This document shows positions 6,551 to 15,002 of a stretch of 17,104 nt of DNA, piece by piece. Origin of the DNA: Marininema mesophilum (GTDB lineage Bacteria > Bacillota > Bacilli > Thermoactinomycetales > DSM-45169). The stretch is from positions 1 through 17,104 of the forward strand of contig NZ_FNNQ01000024.1 in the NCBI RefSeq assembly GCF_900106775.1, in the 5' to 3' direction. Below the pieces are notes generated by a model. It made no database searches and had not been told where the DNA came from. It saw nothing but the letters and a program-made list of their open reading frames with translations. Both the position numbers and the translations under genes were made by a program. The first letter of the stretch is position 1. Every line of letters begins with the position of its first letter.

Positions 6551-7570
6551 TTAGCGCATGAATATATGTTTTCCGATCCTCTTGATCTGTGGTCGGCCCC
6601 AGATCCATTCCGAGGTGGCTGTTACAGGGTTAAAGTAATAGGTTGCCCCGTTGGAAGGATCCCAGCCATTAACGGCATCATACACAGCCCGTTTACAACT
6701 CGGATCCGGTGGCCTGTTAATTTGTCCATCGGCTACGGCTGTAAACGCCAGTGGTTCATAAATAATCGAGGAAGGGCTATCCGGAAATTGGTTGCTTTCC
6801 AAACGGTTGAGAATGACAGCTGCTACCGCGACTTGTCCCTCATAGGGCTCTCCTCGCGCTTCCCCAGTAACTGCTTTTGCCATTAGATCAATATCCTGTG
6901 AAGAAAAACCCTGGTTAGATGCAGGAACATTCTTCATCGGTGTCACTTGAGTCATCCCTGATGGTTTAGGAGCTTTCTTCCCTTTAGCTGTTGGGGAATA
7001 CCCACGAGTGGCACGCCACAGTTTTAATTTGGTACGAGAACCTACTCGCCCATCTACTTTCATACCAAAGCGATACTGAAAATCTCGGACAGCTCGATCC
7101 GTCTGCCACTCAAAACGGCCATCCAATTTTCCATTGTAGTAACCTAGGTACTTTAAGCGACCTTGCAATTCGTAAACATAACCACCTTGGTCACCTTTAC
7201 GATAGATACGATTTTCAACGCCTGGTGCCCATCCTTTGGTTGTTGCTCGCAACACTTTCTTAGTTTTGAGCCCATATACACCATCCACTTTAATCCTAAA
7301 TTGATTTTGGAAAGAGCGGAGGGCTCTATGAGTTTTCCAATTAAAGCGACCATCGTTTTTCCCTTGATAAAATCCAATGTACTTGAGGCGAGCCTGTAAT
7401 TCCTTCACCTCACTACCTGAAGCCCCCATACGAAGGGTGGCCTTGGCTGGCACTCTTAATGTCAGCTTCCCAGATTGGACGGGAATTGATTGAGCAGAGG
7501 AGAAGGAGGGAGCCATGAAGGTCCCAAAGATAAGGCTTGTAAAGAGGAAAAGCCAGATACGCTTCGACAT
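6551..7570 (-). CDS. sleB: Spore cortex-lytic enzyme SleB
   Basis: The 339-residue protein has a signal peptide (cleavage near 27, SSAQS), two PG_binding_1 repeats (about 47-107 and 122-187, each with the LQ.RLKY.G.Y.GK.DGRF pattern) and a C-terminal hydrolase_2 domain (about 225-339). Glu237 in AVTGEARGEP is the expected catalytic acid. SleB is a lytic transglycosylase that degrades muramic-lactam cortex peptidoglycan during germination. Bacillus subtilis SleB has a single binding repeat, so the duplication here is a variation. The usual partner ypeB is not adjacent. AAAGG lies ten bases before the ATG. A sigma-G-type promoter upstream and a strong terminator downstream make it its own forespore transcript, inserted between polX and mutS2. 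Confidence 0.93.
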   Translation of the reverse strand: MSKRIWLFLFTSLIFGTFMAPSFSSAQSIPVQSGKLTLRVPAKATLRMGASGSEVKELQARLKYIGFYQGKNDGRFNWKTHRALRSFQNQFRIKVDGVYGLKTKKVLRATTKGWAPGVENRIYRKGDQGGYVYELQGRLKYLGYYNGKLDGRFEWQTDRAVRDFQYRFGMKVDGRVGSRTKLKLWRATRGYSPTAKGKKAPKPSGMTQVTPMKNVPASNQGFSSQDIDLMAKAVTGEARGEPYEGQVAVAAVILNRLESNQFPDSPSSIIYEPLAFTAVADGQINRPPDPSCKRAVYDAVNGWDPSNGATYYFNPVTATSEWIWGRPQIKRIGKHIFMR

Positions 7571-7614
7571 ACTGAGTCAACCTTTCTCTCTCGAGTTGGG
7601 GTTTATTGTATGAT

Positions 7615-7644
7615 TAGTATCCCATCCTTTTCCACCCCTATTCA
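7615..7644 (-). promoter_or_regulatory. Sigma-G-type promoter of sleB
   Basis: On the minus strand TGAATA (7644-7639) and GATACTA (7621-7615) are exactly 17 bases apart. The sigma-G consensus is about TGAATA, 17-18 bases, CATACTA, so only one base differs. sleB is known to be sigma-G dependent in Bacillus subtilis. The start codon follows about 45 bases later. Confidence 0.7.
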
Positions 7645-7687
7645 CAATCTCCTACCTTATCTCCCTTCACTCCCCTCATCAGAGTGG

Positions 7688-9409
7688 CTACCTTTTTTTA
7701 CGTAAGCGCTCCATCACCTTTTCAAGCGGCCAGGTATTAAGGACATCCTTTTTTTCAAGCCACCCTCTTCGTGCTGTTCCCACTCCATAAGGGATCATAT
7801 CCAGTTCCTTTGGAGAATGAGCATCGCTATTGATAGCAATTGTGATTCCATATTCATCCTTCGCTCTCCGTAAATACTCATCCTTCAGATCCAAACGGCG
7901 GGGATTGGAGTTTAATTCGAGGATCGTCCCTGTTTCCTTGGCCCCACGGAAAACGCGATCCATGTCTACTTCGTAAGGATCACGCCGAGTTAGCAATCGC
8001 CCTGTGGGATGTGCGATCATATGGACATAGGGATTCTCCATCGCATGGAGAATCCGCTGGGTGATCCTATCTCCACTCTGTTGAAAGGAAGTGTGGACGG
8101 AAGCGATGACCCAATCCAGTTCCTTGATCACCTCATCAGGAAAATCCAATCGACCATCAGGCAGGATATCCATCTCTACGCCTGCTAATATGGTGATTCC
8201 TGATAGCTCTTCATTCACTGCATCAATCTCTTCACGTTGTCTTTTTAAATCATCCGCTGTCAATCCACCTGCTACCTTGAGAGATTGGGAATGATCCGTG
8301 ATTGCGATGTATTGGTAACCGCGATTTTGTGCCGCCAACGCCATCTCTTTTACAGAAACAGCTCCATCACTCCATCTCGTGTGCATATGGAGGTCCCCAC
8401 AATAGTCATTCAGGGTAATGAGTTTCGGGAGTTCTCCTTCCTTCTTTTCAAATTCCCCTCTGTCTTCTCTCATTTCTGGTGCAATATAGGGAAGTTGAAG
8501 CGTTTGATAAAGCTCTTCCTCCTTTTTAAAGGTAAGTTCCTCCCCTTTTTTCGGATCAAAGATCCCATACTCACTCACTTTCCAGCCAAAGGCTTTGGCC
8601 CGTTGCCGAATGCGAACGTTATGTTCCTTCGATCCTGTAAAGTGGTGTAATGTTGTAATAAACTGTTCTGGGAGAACAAGGCGAACATCCACTTGGATAT
8701 CTACCCCAACATCCATCTGTAAGCTCACTTTCCGCTCGCCATCGTTAATAACTTGGATCACTCCAGGCATCTCTTTTAAATACTTAGCAACATCCTGCGG
8801 TTCCTCAGTAGCAACAACTAAATCAATATCTTTTACCGTTTCTTTCATCCGCCTCAAGCTACCACCATACCCTGCTTGAAAAACGCTTGGGCACTCACGC
8901 AATCGCTCCACCATGTTCTCTGCCACAAGGTGAACATCTATTAACAAAAAACGCTGAGGTCGTTCCCGATAATAACGAATGCCCTCGGCAATATTTTTTT
9001 CTTTTTTTGGACCGAAACCCGGTAACCCTTTTACTTTCCCTTCCGCTACTACTTTTTCTAAATCAGCCAATCCTGTGACTCCGAGGGATTGATACAAGGT
9101 ATGGATCGATTTTGGACCTAAACCCGGGATGTTCATTAATACAGGAAGCTCCGGTGGTAACTCTTTTTTTAAATCTTCGAGATATTGCAAGCGACCCGTA
9201 TCCAGGATTTCTTGAATAACCGCTGCCGTCCCCTTTCCCACACCATCTAATTCGGTAGGCCCTTTTTTTAAGTCCGTGAGAGGCATGCGGCTATTCTCGA
9301 CGGCTCTAGCAGCTTTCCGATACGCATTCACTTTAAATGAATTTTCTCCGTGTAGCTCCATCATATCGGCTAGTTCCTGCACCAATCGCGCTACCTTTTT
9401 ATTATCCAT
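7688..9409 (-). CDS. polX: PolX: family X DNA polymerase with PHP domain
   Basis: The protein has 573 residues, the usual bacterial PolX length. The N-terminal 8-kDa-like region has helix-hairpin-helix motifs (LDGVGKGTAAVI, IPGLGPKSI, LPGFGPKKEKNI). The polymerase domain shows GGSLRRMKETVKDIDLVV with Asp194 and Asp196, and a third acid at Asp241 (QVDVRLV), so it should be active. The C-terminal PHP domain (about 335-573) has Asp339, His341, His343, His373, Glu412, His439, His467, Asp529 and His531, matching metal-binding PHP motifs with 3'-5' exonuclease and AP-endonuclease activity. It fills gaps in base-excision repair. The ribosome site is GGTGAG, eight bases before the ATG. It follows the cvpA terminator by 40 bases, and no clear promoter is seen. 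Confidence 0.95.
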   Translation of the reverse strand: MDNKKVARLVQELADMMELHGENSFKVNAYRKAARAVENSRMPLTDLKKGPTELDGVGKGTAAVIQEILDTGRLQYLEDLKKELPPELPVLMNIPGLGPKSIHTLYQSLGVTGLADLEKVVAEGKVKGLPGFGPKKEKNIAEGIRYYRERPQRFLLIDVHLVAENMVERLRECPSVFQAGYGGSLRRMKETVKDIDLVVATEEPQDVAKYLKEMPGVIQVINDGERKVSLQMDVGVDIQVDVRLVLPEQFITTLHHFTGSKEHNVRIRQRAKAFGWKVSEYGIFDPKKGEELTFKKEEELYQTLQLPYIAPEMREDRGEFEKKEGELPKLITLNDYCGDLHMHTRWSDGAVSVKEMALAAQNRGYQYIAITDHSQSLKVAGGLTADDLKRQREEIDAVNEELSGITILAGVEMDILPDGRLDFPDEVIKELDWVIASVHTSFQQSGDRITQRILHAMENPYVHMIAHPTGRLLTRRDPYEVDMDRVFRGAKETGTILELNSNPRRLDLKDEYLRRAKDEYGITIAINSDAHSPKELDMIPYGVGTARRGWLEKKDVLNTWPLEKVMERLRKKR

Positions 9410-9449
9410 GATCGCTTCTCACCATCCTTTCTTTTATCTTCTCCACGTG

Positions 9450-9473
9450 AAAAACCCCCCTATCCAAGGGGGG
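9450..9473 (-). terminator. Terminator after cvpA
   Basis: On the minus strand CCCCCC (9473-9468) pairs with GGGGGG (9460-9455) around a 7-base loop, followed by TTTTT. It separates the pheST-zapA-cvpA unit from polX. Confidence 0.85.
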
Positions 9474-9480
9474 AATCCAC

Positions 9481-10008
9481 TTACGTTTTTGCAGAATCCT
9501 TTTGCCACGAGTCCTTCAAGCTTGGAGTCGCATCAAGAATCGCCTGACCAAGTGCAGATTCCTGCACCGCTTTCCTTCCATTCTCCCAGGGAGCTAGGTG
9601 AAGCAGATTAACAATCACTAACATGATCAAAAATGCTTTCAACATACCAAGGAGTGCCCCACCTACTCCATTCACTTGAGATAATATGGGTAAACGGGTC
9701 ATTTGAGTTAGGAAAGAAGCGATTAATGAAATGGCAAATTTCGTTATCAGGAACAAAAGGATAAACGCCAATGTACTATAGATGATCTTGTCCAGAGGAA
9801 GTAAACCCGCAGCCCCCGTTGTCCAAGATTCAGGCAAAGGAACCATCTTACTCAGGGACGGGGCTAAATCTCCGCTAAACTTCCAAGCGATAAATATCGC
9901 AAGTAATACACCGATAAGGGAAGCAGCTTCCTTGATCAGTCCTTTGCGATAGCCCTGGATCACCCCTCCTAGTACTAACAAGATGATCACCCAATCTAAG
10001 CCGCCCAT
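9481..10008 (-). CDS. cvpA: CvpA-family membrane protein
   Basis: This 175-residue protein has four predicted membrane segments (about 5-22, 28-45, 75-98, 115-137) and a hydrophilic C-terminal tail. It has the family pattern DWVIILLVLGGVIQGYRKG at the N-terminus and the glycine-rich NGVGGALLGMLKAF before the last helix. The family is named for colicin V production in E. coli. In Bacillus subtilis the orthologue is yshB, next to zapA, and its function is not settled. GAGGAG lies six bases before the ATG, and the gene starts 20 bases after the zapA stop, so the two are cotranscribed. A terminator follows at once. Confidence 0.88.
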   Translation of the reverse strand: MGGLDWVIILLVLGGVIQGYRKGLIKEAASLIGVLLAIFIAWKFSGDLAPSLSKMVPLPESWTTGAAGLLPLDKIIYSTLAFILLFLITKFAISLIASFLTQMTRLPILSQVNGVGGALLGMLKAFLIMLVIVNLLHLAPWENGRKAVQESALGQAILDATPSLKDSWQKDSAKT

Positions 10009-10028
10009 TTGATCTCCTCACTTTTTCC

Positions 10029-10280
10029 TTACACTTGCTCATCTTCGATGAGATGGATAATCTCTTCATATTCTTGTTTCAGTTTCACATAGGCATCGGT
10101 GATGTTGACCGCTGACAATACAGCCAGTTTCGTCGTATCTAGGCGGGGATTGCCTTCAGCGATATGGCGCATATTATCGTCTACCTGTCGGGCTACATCT
10201 CTCATATACCCGGGGCTTGCCTTACCAACAATGTGATATTTCTGTCCATAAATCTCTACACTTTGTTTGTTTTTACTCAT
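10029..10280 (-). CDS. zapA: ZapA, FtsZ-ring associated cell-division protein
   Basis: This 83-residue protein is the short Gram-positive ZapA form. It has the N-terminal VEIYGQKYHIVGKASPGYM block, the DVARQVDDNMRHIAEGNPRLD segment, the AVLSAVNITDAYVKL helix and a C-terminal coiled coil with an acidic tip (EEIIHLIEDEQV). ZapA bundles FtsZ filaments at midcell. A GGGGGA ribosome site is nine bases upstream of the ATG. It lies between pheT and cvpA. In Bacillus subtilis rnhC lies between pheT and zapA, but here there are only 93 bases, holding a hairpin and a possible 13-codon ORF that overlaps the zapA start. Confidence 0.92.
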   Translation of the reverse strand: MSKNKQSVEIYGQKYHIVGKASPGYMRDVARQVDDNMRHIAEGNPRLDTTKLAVLSAVNITDAYVKLKQEYEEIIHLIEDEQV

Positions 10281-10314
10281 ATATGGAAGTCCCCCATTCG
10301 CCTAGATAGGACAT
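10273..10314 (-). CDS. Possible 13-codon leader peptide overlapping zapA
   Basis: An ATG at 10314 with AGGAG four bases upstream opens MSYLGEWGTSIYE and stops at TAA inside the zapA start (ATGAGTAA). The layout would suit translational coupling. A 13-codon frame can arise by chance, so conservation is needed to support it. Confidence 0.3.
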   Translation of the reverse strand: MSYLGEWGTSIYE

Positions 10315-10324
10315 CTTTCTCCTA

Positions 10325-10361
10325 CTTCGTGCCAGGTTATTAAACCTCCTGCTCAGCGAAG
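10325..10361 (-). promoter_or_regulatory. Hairpin in the pheT-zapA spacer
   Basis: On the minus strand CTTCG (10361-10357) pairs with CGAAG (10329-10325), enclosing AGGTT and AACCT (10347-10343 and 10338-10334) around a TAAT loop. No T run follows, so it is not an ordinary terminator. It begins 12 bases after the pheT stop. It could be an RNA processing site, a leader structure or a binding site. Confidence 0.4.
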
Positions 10362-10373
10362 AAGTGATTAGGC

Positions 10374-12800
10374 TTATTGACGCAACATCGCACCGAATCG
10401 GTCACCTAGCTGGTTAACGATCTTACTATGCAGAACGTTAACCTCTTCATCCGTCAACGTCCGCTCCTCAGCGCGATAGCTCAACGCATAGGCGACGTTC
10501 TTCTTTCCTTCCCCGATTTGCGCCCCTGTAAACACATCAAAGAGGGTAACACTCTCCAGTAACGCTCCACCCACTTCACGGATTGTCTCTTCTAAGAGAG
10601 CAACCGGAATATCCTCCTTCACCACAAGAGCTAAATCACGACTTACAGCAGGGAATTTAGGTAGTGGACGAGCCATTGGAATGATTCCATCAATCTTGGC
10701 AATCAAAGGAGCTACCAACACTTGGAACACGTAGGTCTCATCCAGGTCATGAGCTTCTGCAACCCGTGGGTGTAATTGACCCAGCAATCCAATCGGTTCC
10801 CCATCCAACAAAACCTCCGCAGTCCGCCCTGGATGCCAACCTTGATAACGAGCTCCGCGCATTGTCACATTTTCCACACCCAGACGGATGAAGAGATGCT
10901 CTAGTAACCCTTTTACAGAGAAGAAATCCGGTTTCTTTGCCTCTTGATCCCAATGTTTTGCAACGGTTTCACCAGTGATGAGCCCAGCGAGTTCCCACTT
11001 TTCTTGAGGAAGTTGTGTCAACTTCTTTTCATCACTCAGATAAATTTTACCCAGTTCAAACAGAGCAACACCGGACTCTCTCCGATGAATATTGTACTCT
11101 GCAGTTTCAATTAATTGGGGAATCAGGGATGTACGAAGTACTTTTCGCTCATCACTCATGGGCATGTTGAGACGGATCGGCCGATACTCCTTAACCAGTG
11201 GAGCCTCTAACTCGGACAACCGTGCCGGTGAAGTAAGGCTATAATTAAGAACTTCAAAGAGACCTGCAGTCCGGAGAGTACGACGAATAATCCGGCGAAT
11301 TTGTTGCTCCTCTGTCAATGCTCCAGGAGATTGTTGGCCCCAAGGAAGGGTTGTAGGGATACGATGGTAGCCATATAAACGCGCCACCTCTTCGATCAAG
11401 TCCACCTCAATCGAGATATCTGGTCGGCGTGATGGAACTTGCACACGGTATACCCCATCCCCCTTTTCCATCGGGAAGCGAAGACGGCGGAAGATGTCAC
11501 AAACGGCCTCTTCTGGAATCTGTACACCGAGAACTGCGATCAGCCGTTCATGGCGCAGGGTGACTGTGACATCATTGATGCCACCTAGCGACTCGGTCTT
11601 CACTTCAGATGCAGGACGTCCAGAAGCTAGTTCACCAAATAACTGCACGGCTCGGTTCAATGCAGGAACGATCCGCTCTGGATCAACGCCCTTTTCAAAT
11701 CGACTGCTGGCTTCTGAACGAAGGCCCAATTTACGTCCTGTTCTCCGGACCGATGGAGGCGCAAAGTAGGCGGATTCCAGCAATATCGTAGTCGTTGCCA
11801 CTGTCACTTCAGAGTCAGCTCCACCCATCACACCAGCGATACCAATCGGTCGCGTCCCATCAGTAATCAGTAAGGTTTCTTCATCGCAAGCCCGAGTTAC
11901 ACCATCTAAGGTAACCACTTGTTCCCCAGGATGGGCCCGGCGAACGACGATCTCTCCATCCGTCACTTGATCATAGTCAAAGGCATGAAGAGGTTGACCT
12001 GTTTCTAACATCACATAGTTGGTAACATCCACAATGTTGTTGATCGGACGAATTCCCGCAGCAAGTAGGATATTTTGCAACCATTGGGGAGAAGGAGCCA
12101 ATTGAAGACCCTCAATCACGCGAGCCGCATAAAAGGGGCAATCCTCCTCTGCATCGAGTACAATATCCAGGCTCTTCTCGGCTCCTGCGGAACCTTCCTC
12201 AATCCCTTCAGGAAGGTTCACTTCTCGATCCAAAAGAGCAGCTACTTCATAAGCCACACCAATCATACTGAGACAGTCCGACCGATTGGGAGTAAGGTCC
12301 AACTCTAGCACATGATCATTTAAGCCCAGGATCTCTTTTACATCCGTCCCTACTGCTACATCCTCAGGTAAAACCAGAATTCCCTCCTGTTGTTCCTTTG
12401 ATAGAAGCTTCTCAGGCAATCCCAATTCCTTCGCAGAACAGACCATCCCCTGGGAGGAAATCCCACGAAGTTTCGATTTTTTTATTTTTACGCCTCCAGG
12501 AAGCTTCGCCCCATGAATGGCAACAGGCACTTTTTGCCCTTGAGCGACATTGGCCGCACCACAAACAATTTGTAGTCGCTCCTCATCCCCGGCATCAATC
12601 GAACAGACACGTAATTTTTCTGCATCAGGATGGGGTTCCACACTAGCTACATAGCCGACAATTACTTTTTCGACCCCGCCATCTCGATTTTCAATCACAT
12701 CAACCTCAATTCCGCCACGCGTCAACGCCTCAGCTAATTGAGCGGGCGTCACATCCTTGAGGTCTACGTATTGTTGTAGCCACCGATAAGAAACTAACAT
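10374..12800 (-). CDS. pheT: Phenylalanyl-tRNA synthetase beta subunit
   Basis: The 808-residue protein has the usual bacterial PheT architecture: an N-terminal part with an EMAP-type tRNA-binding fold (about 40-150, with VASVEPHPDAEKLRVC and GAKLPGGVKIKKSKLRG), a B3/B4 editing domain (about 210-390, with ARVIEGL and LETGQPLHAFD), a B5 domain (about 405-478), the catalytic-like core, and a C-terminal FDX-ACB anticodon-binding domain (about 715-807, starting PLPKFPAVSRDLALVV). It forms the alpha2-beta2 enzyme that charges tRNA-Phe and edits mischarged tyrosine. GGGAG lies eight bases before the ATG. It starts 21 bases after the pheS stop and shares the T-box control. Confidence 0.97.
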   Translation of the reverse strand: MLVSYRWLQQYVDLKDVTPAQLAEALTRGGIEVDVIENRDGGVEKVIVGYVASVEPHPDAEKLRVCSIDAGDEERLQIVCGAANVAQGQKVPVAIHGAKLPGGVKIKKSKLRGISSQGMVCSAKELGLPEKLLSKEQQEGILVLPEDVAVGTDVKEILGLNDHVLELDLTPNRSDCLSMIGVAYEVAALLDREVNLPEGIEEGSAGAEKSLDIVLDAEEDCPFYAARVIEGLQLAPSPQWLQNILLAAGIRPINNIVDVTNYVMLETGQPLHAFDYDQVTDGEIVVRRAHPGEQVVTLDGVTRACDEETLLITDGTRPIGIAGVMGGADSEVTVATTTILLESAYFAPPSVRRTGRKLGLRSEASSRFEKGVDPERIVPALNRAVQLFGELASGRPASEVKTESLGGINDVTVTLRHERLIAVLGVQIPEEAVCDIFRRLRFPMEKGDGVYRVQVPSRRPDISIEVDLIEEVARLYGYHRIPTTLPWGQQSPGALTEEQQIRRIIRRTLRTAGLFEVLNYSLTSPARLSELEAPLVKEYRPIRLNMPMSDERKVLRTSLIPQLIETAEYNIHRRESGVALFELGKIYLSDEKKLTQLPQEKWELAGLITGETVAKHWDQEAKKPDFFSVKGLLEHLFIRLGVENVTMRGARYQGWHPGRTAEVLLDGEPIGLLGQLHPRVAEAHDLDETYVFQVLVAPLIAKIDGIIPMARPLPKFPAVSRDLALVVKEDIPVALLEETIREVGGALLESVTLFDVFTGAQIGEGKKNVAYALSYRAEERTLTDEEVNVLHSKIVNQLGDRFGAMLRQ

Positions 12801-12821
12801 CTCTTTTTCTCCCTCTCTTCT

Positions 12822-13856
12822 TTAGACAGATTGGAATTGACGTAGGAATTTAAGATCATTGGTATAGAGATGACGGATATCATCGATGCCATACTTTAAG
12901 AGAGCAATTCGATCAGGCCCCATGCCAAAGGCAAATCCGGTATACCGCTCAGAGTCATATCCTGCACCCTCGAGTACACGAGGATGAACCATTCCCGCAC
13001 CCAGGATCTCGATCCACCCAGTCTGCTTACACATCCGACATCCTTTTCCGCTACACTTGATACAGGTGATATCCATCTCCACACTCGGTTCAGTAAAAGG
13101 GAAGTAGCTCGGACGAAGACGTGTTTCCAAAGCCATCCCAAATATCTTTTCAGCAAAAGTTGCTAAAATCCCATGAAGTTCACTCATCGCAATCCCACGA
13201 TCCACAACTAAACCCTCTACTTGATAAAACTGATGGGAGTGAGTAGCATCATCATCATCCCGGCGATATACCTTCCCAGGACATATGATCTTTACAGGTA
13301 CTTGCCCTTCTTTTGCCTCCATCGTCCGCACTTGCACGGGCGAAGTATGGGTGCGCAGCAGAATCTCAGGTGTGATATAAAAGGAGTCCTGCATATCCCG
13401 TGCCGGGTGATCCTGTGGTAGGTTGAGGGCTTCAAAGTTATACTGATCCGTCTCTACTTCAGGCCCTTCTGCTACTTCAAATCCCATACCCGTAAAAATA
13501 TCTTCGATCTGTTCAACAACTGCAGCAATAGGATGAATCCCACCTAGCGGTTGAGGGCGAGCGGCTAAGGTCACATCGATGGCTTCCGCTTCTAGACGAG
13601 CATCCAGTGCGGCTTCCCGTAGTTCTTCTTCCTTTTCTGTCAGCTTCTTCTCCAGGCCCGTGCGCACTTCGTTGGCTAATCCGCCAATCACTGGGCGATC
13701 CTCAGCGGACAAATCCTTCATCCCTCTCAGAACCGTTGTAAGCTCACCTTTTTTACCAAGGTATTTCACCTTCACGTCCCGCAATTGTTCCAGGCCTTTC
13801 GCAGCTTCAATCGCTGCCTCCGCTTCTTTTTTCAACAATTCTAGTCGTTCGCGCAT
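12822..13856 (-). CDS. pheS: Phenylalanyl-tRNA synthetase alpha subunit
   Basis: This 344-residue class II synthetase subunit has an N-terminal coiled coil (about 1-90) and the catalytic domain. Seen motifs are RTHTSPVQVRTM (168-179), VYRRDDDDATHSHQFYQVEG (197-216), FTEPSVEMDI and motif 3 GMGPDRIALLKYGI (311-324). A CxxCx4CxxC cluster (Cys265, 268, 273, 276) fits the form found in many Gram-positive PheS. The catalytic subunit activates phenylalanine with ATP. The ATG at 13856 follows AAGG closely and a GAGGGGGG stretch 12 bases upstream. Expression should be controlled by the T-box leader that starts near 14167. Confidence 0.97.
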   Translation of the reverse strand: MRERLELLKKEAEAAIEAAKGLEQLRDVKVKYLGKKGELTTVLRGMKDLSAEDRPVIGGLANEVRTGLEKKLTEKEEELREAALDARLEAEAIDVTLAARPQPLGGIHPIAAVVEQIEDIFTGMGFEVAEGPEVETDQYNFEALNLPQDHPARDMQDSFYITPEILLRTHTSPVQVRTMEAKEGQVPVKIICPGKVYRRDDDDATHSHQFYQVEGLVVDRGIAMSELHGILATFAEKIFGMALETRLRPSYFPFTEPSVEMDITCIKCSGKGCRMCKQTGWIEILGAGMVHPRVLEGAGYDSERYTGFAFGMGPDRIALLKYGIDDIRHLYTNDLKFLRQFQSV

Positions 13857-13886
13857 CGCCTTCAGTGCCCCCCTCTAAATTCTCAG

Positions 13887-14167
13887 TAAAAATAAAAAAA
13901 ACCCACGTCCGAGGGACGAGAGATTCGTGGTACCACCCTGGTTGGACTCATCGATAACCAAAATAGACTATACTGAGTCCCACTCCTTCATCGATAACGG
14001 TAAAAACCGGTCACCCCTACTTCAGAATATGTAGGTTCGGGGCACAGCTCCGGAGCGAACTTCCTACAAATGCTTACCTAAAGGTGCTCCCAGTCACGAC
14101 ACCTTCTCCCTGTTGGAGCGATTTGCAGTACTCTTCTCCATCGACGCCGATTAATATGACGGTTGTG
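13887..14167 (-). promoter_or_regulatory. T-box riboswitch (tRNA-Phe) of pheST
   Basis: The leader carries the T-box core TGGTACCACG (13936-13927), whose TGGT complements the ACCA end of tRNA. A terminator (CGTCC/GGACG, then a long T run to 13887) follows it. In stem I, GGAG pairs with CTCC and CTGCAAAT pairs with ATTTGTAG (8 bp, one G-U). These leave an internal loop with AAGAGTA on one side and GAAGTTCG on the other. TTC at 14059-14057, followed by a purine, is the Phe specifier. Uncharged tRNA-Phe should stabilise the antiterminator and allow pheST expression. Confidence 0.93.
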
Positions 14168-14173
14168 TTCCAT

Positions 14174-14202
14174 AGTATAGCGAAAACCTACTCACAATGC
14201 AA
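14174..14202 (-). promoter_or_regulatory. SigA promoter of the pheST T-box operon
   Basis: On the minus strand TTGCAT (14202-14197) and TATACT (14179-14174) are separated by exactly 17 bases. The start site should be near 14167. The -35 region is nine bases beyond the stop of the upstream methyltransferase gene (14211). Confidence 0.85.
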
Positions 14203-14210
14203 CGGGGCCC

Positions 14211-15002
14211 TTAACGGGAATCCCCACTTTGACGCACGATTTCATACAATAGGATACCTGCGGTAACGGATACATTGAGTGACTCCACTATCCCAGGCAT
14301 TGGAATACGCACATTGGTATCTGCTAAAGCCCCGATCGCTGAGGAAATCCCCTTGCCCTCATTACCCAAGAGCACCGCTACACGTTCAGGATATCGAAAA
14401 TCAAAATGAACATCTTTCCCACGCGGACTGGTCCCTACCACAGTATAGCCAAGCTCTTTTAATTCAGGTATGGCTTTCTTTAAGTCCACTCGCCGAATTC
14501 GCGAACGGAATAATGACCCCATCGCAGAGCGAACGACCTTCGGATTATAAGGGTCCACTGTACCTGAACCTAACCATATATCTCGTACACCCGCAGCTTC
14601 CGCTGTACGTAAGATCGCACCCAGATTACCAGGATCTTGAATCGCATCAAGAAGTAACACCTTGGTATCTGCATCTGGCTGGAAAGGCCCACGTTCAAGG
14701 GCCATCCCCACCTCGGCTGCTATCCCCTGTGGAGCCTGGGTTTCCACCACTTGATTAAAGGTAGAATCCAAAAGTGAGTACACAGGCACTCCTTCGAGGG
14801 TGGGCAGACGTTTAAGAACCTCTAAGCCTTCCTCAGGGACAATTAAGGCGCGAACAGACCAACCCGCCCGCACAGCTTCCTCCAAAAGGGTTATCCCTTC
14901 GATTAATAAAGAGCCGTACTCATCTCTACCCTTCCGTGTACCTAACTTTCTCCAGTGCCTCACGCGATCATTACGAGCGGAGCTAATTCGTCGGATTTCC
15001 AT
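14211..15002 (-). CDS. TrmH/SpoU-family RNA 2'-O-methyltransferase (YsgA type)
   Basis: This 263-residue protein has an N-terminal substrate-binding domain (RlmB-type, about 1-100) and a C-terminal SPOUT methyltransferase domain. All three SPOUT motifs are intact: NLGAILRTA (126-134), LLGNEGKGI (211-219) and SLNVSVTAGILLYE (241-254), which form the SAM-binding knot. It should methylate a ribose 2'-OH in rRNA or tRNA, but the exact site is not known. Bacillus ysgA holds the same position before pheST. The start is odd: AGGAGG lies 16 bases before the ATG, too far for normal use, while a weaker AAAAGG is ten bases away. No terminator separates it from the pheST promoter. Confidence 0.88.
   Translation of the reverse strand: MEIRRISSARNDRVRHWRKLGTRKGRDEYGSLLIEGITLLEEAVRAGWSVRALIVPEEGLEVLKRLPTLEGVPVYSLLDSTFNQVVETQAPQGIAAEVGMALERGPFQPDADTKVLLLDAIQDPGNLGAILRTAEAAGVRDIWLGSGTVDPYNPKVVRSAMGSLFRSRIRRVDLKKAIPELKELGYTVVGTSPRGKDVHFDFRYPERVAVLLGNEGKGISSAIGALADTNVRIPMPGIVESLNVSVTAGILLYEIVRQSGDSR

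Noticed and set aside
14279..14758. 159-codon plus-strand ORF
   Set aside because: It lies fully antisense to the SPOUT methyltransferase, whose motifs are intact; no ribosome site or family resemblance.
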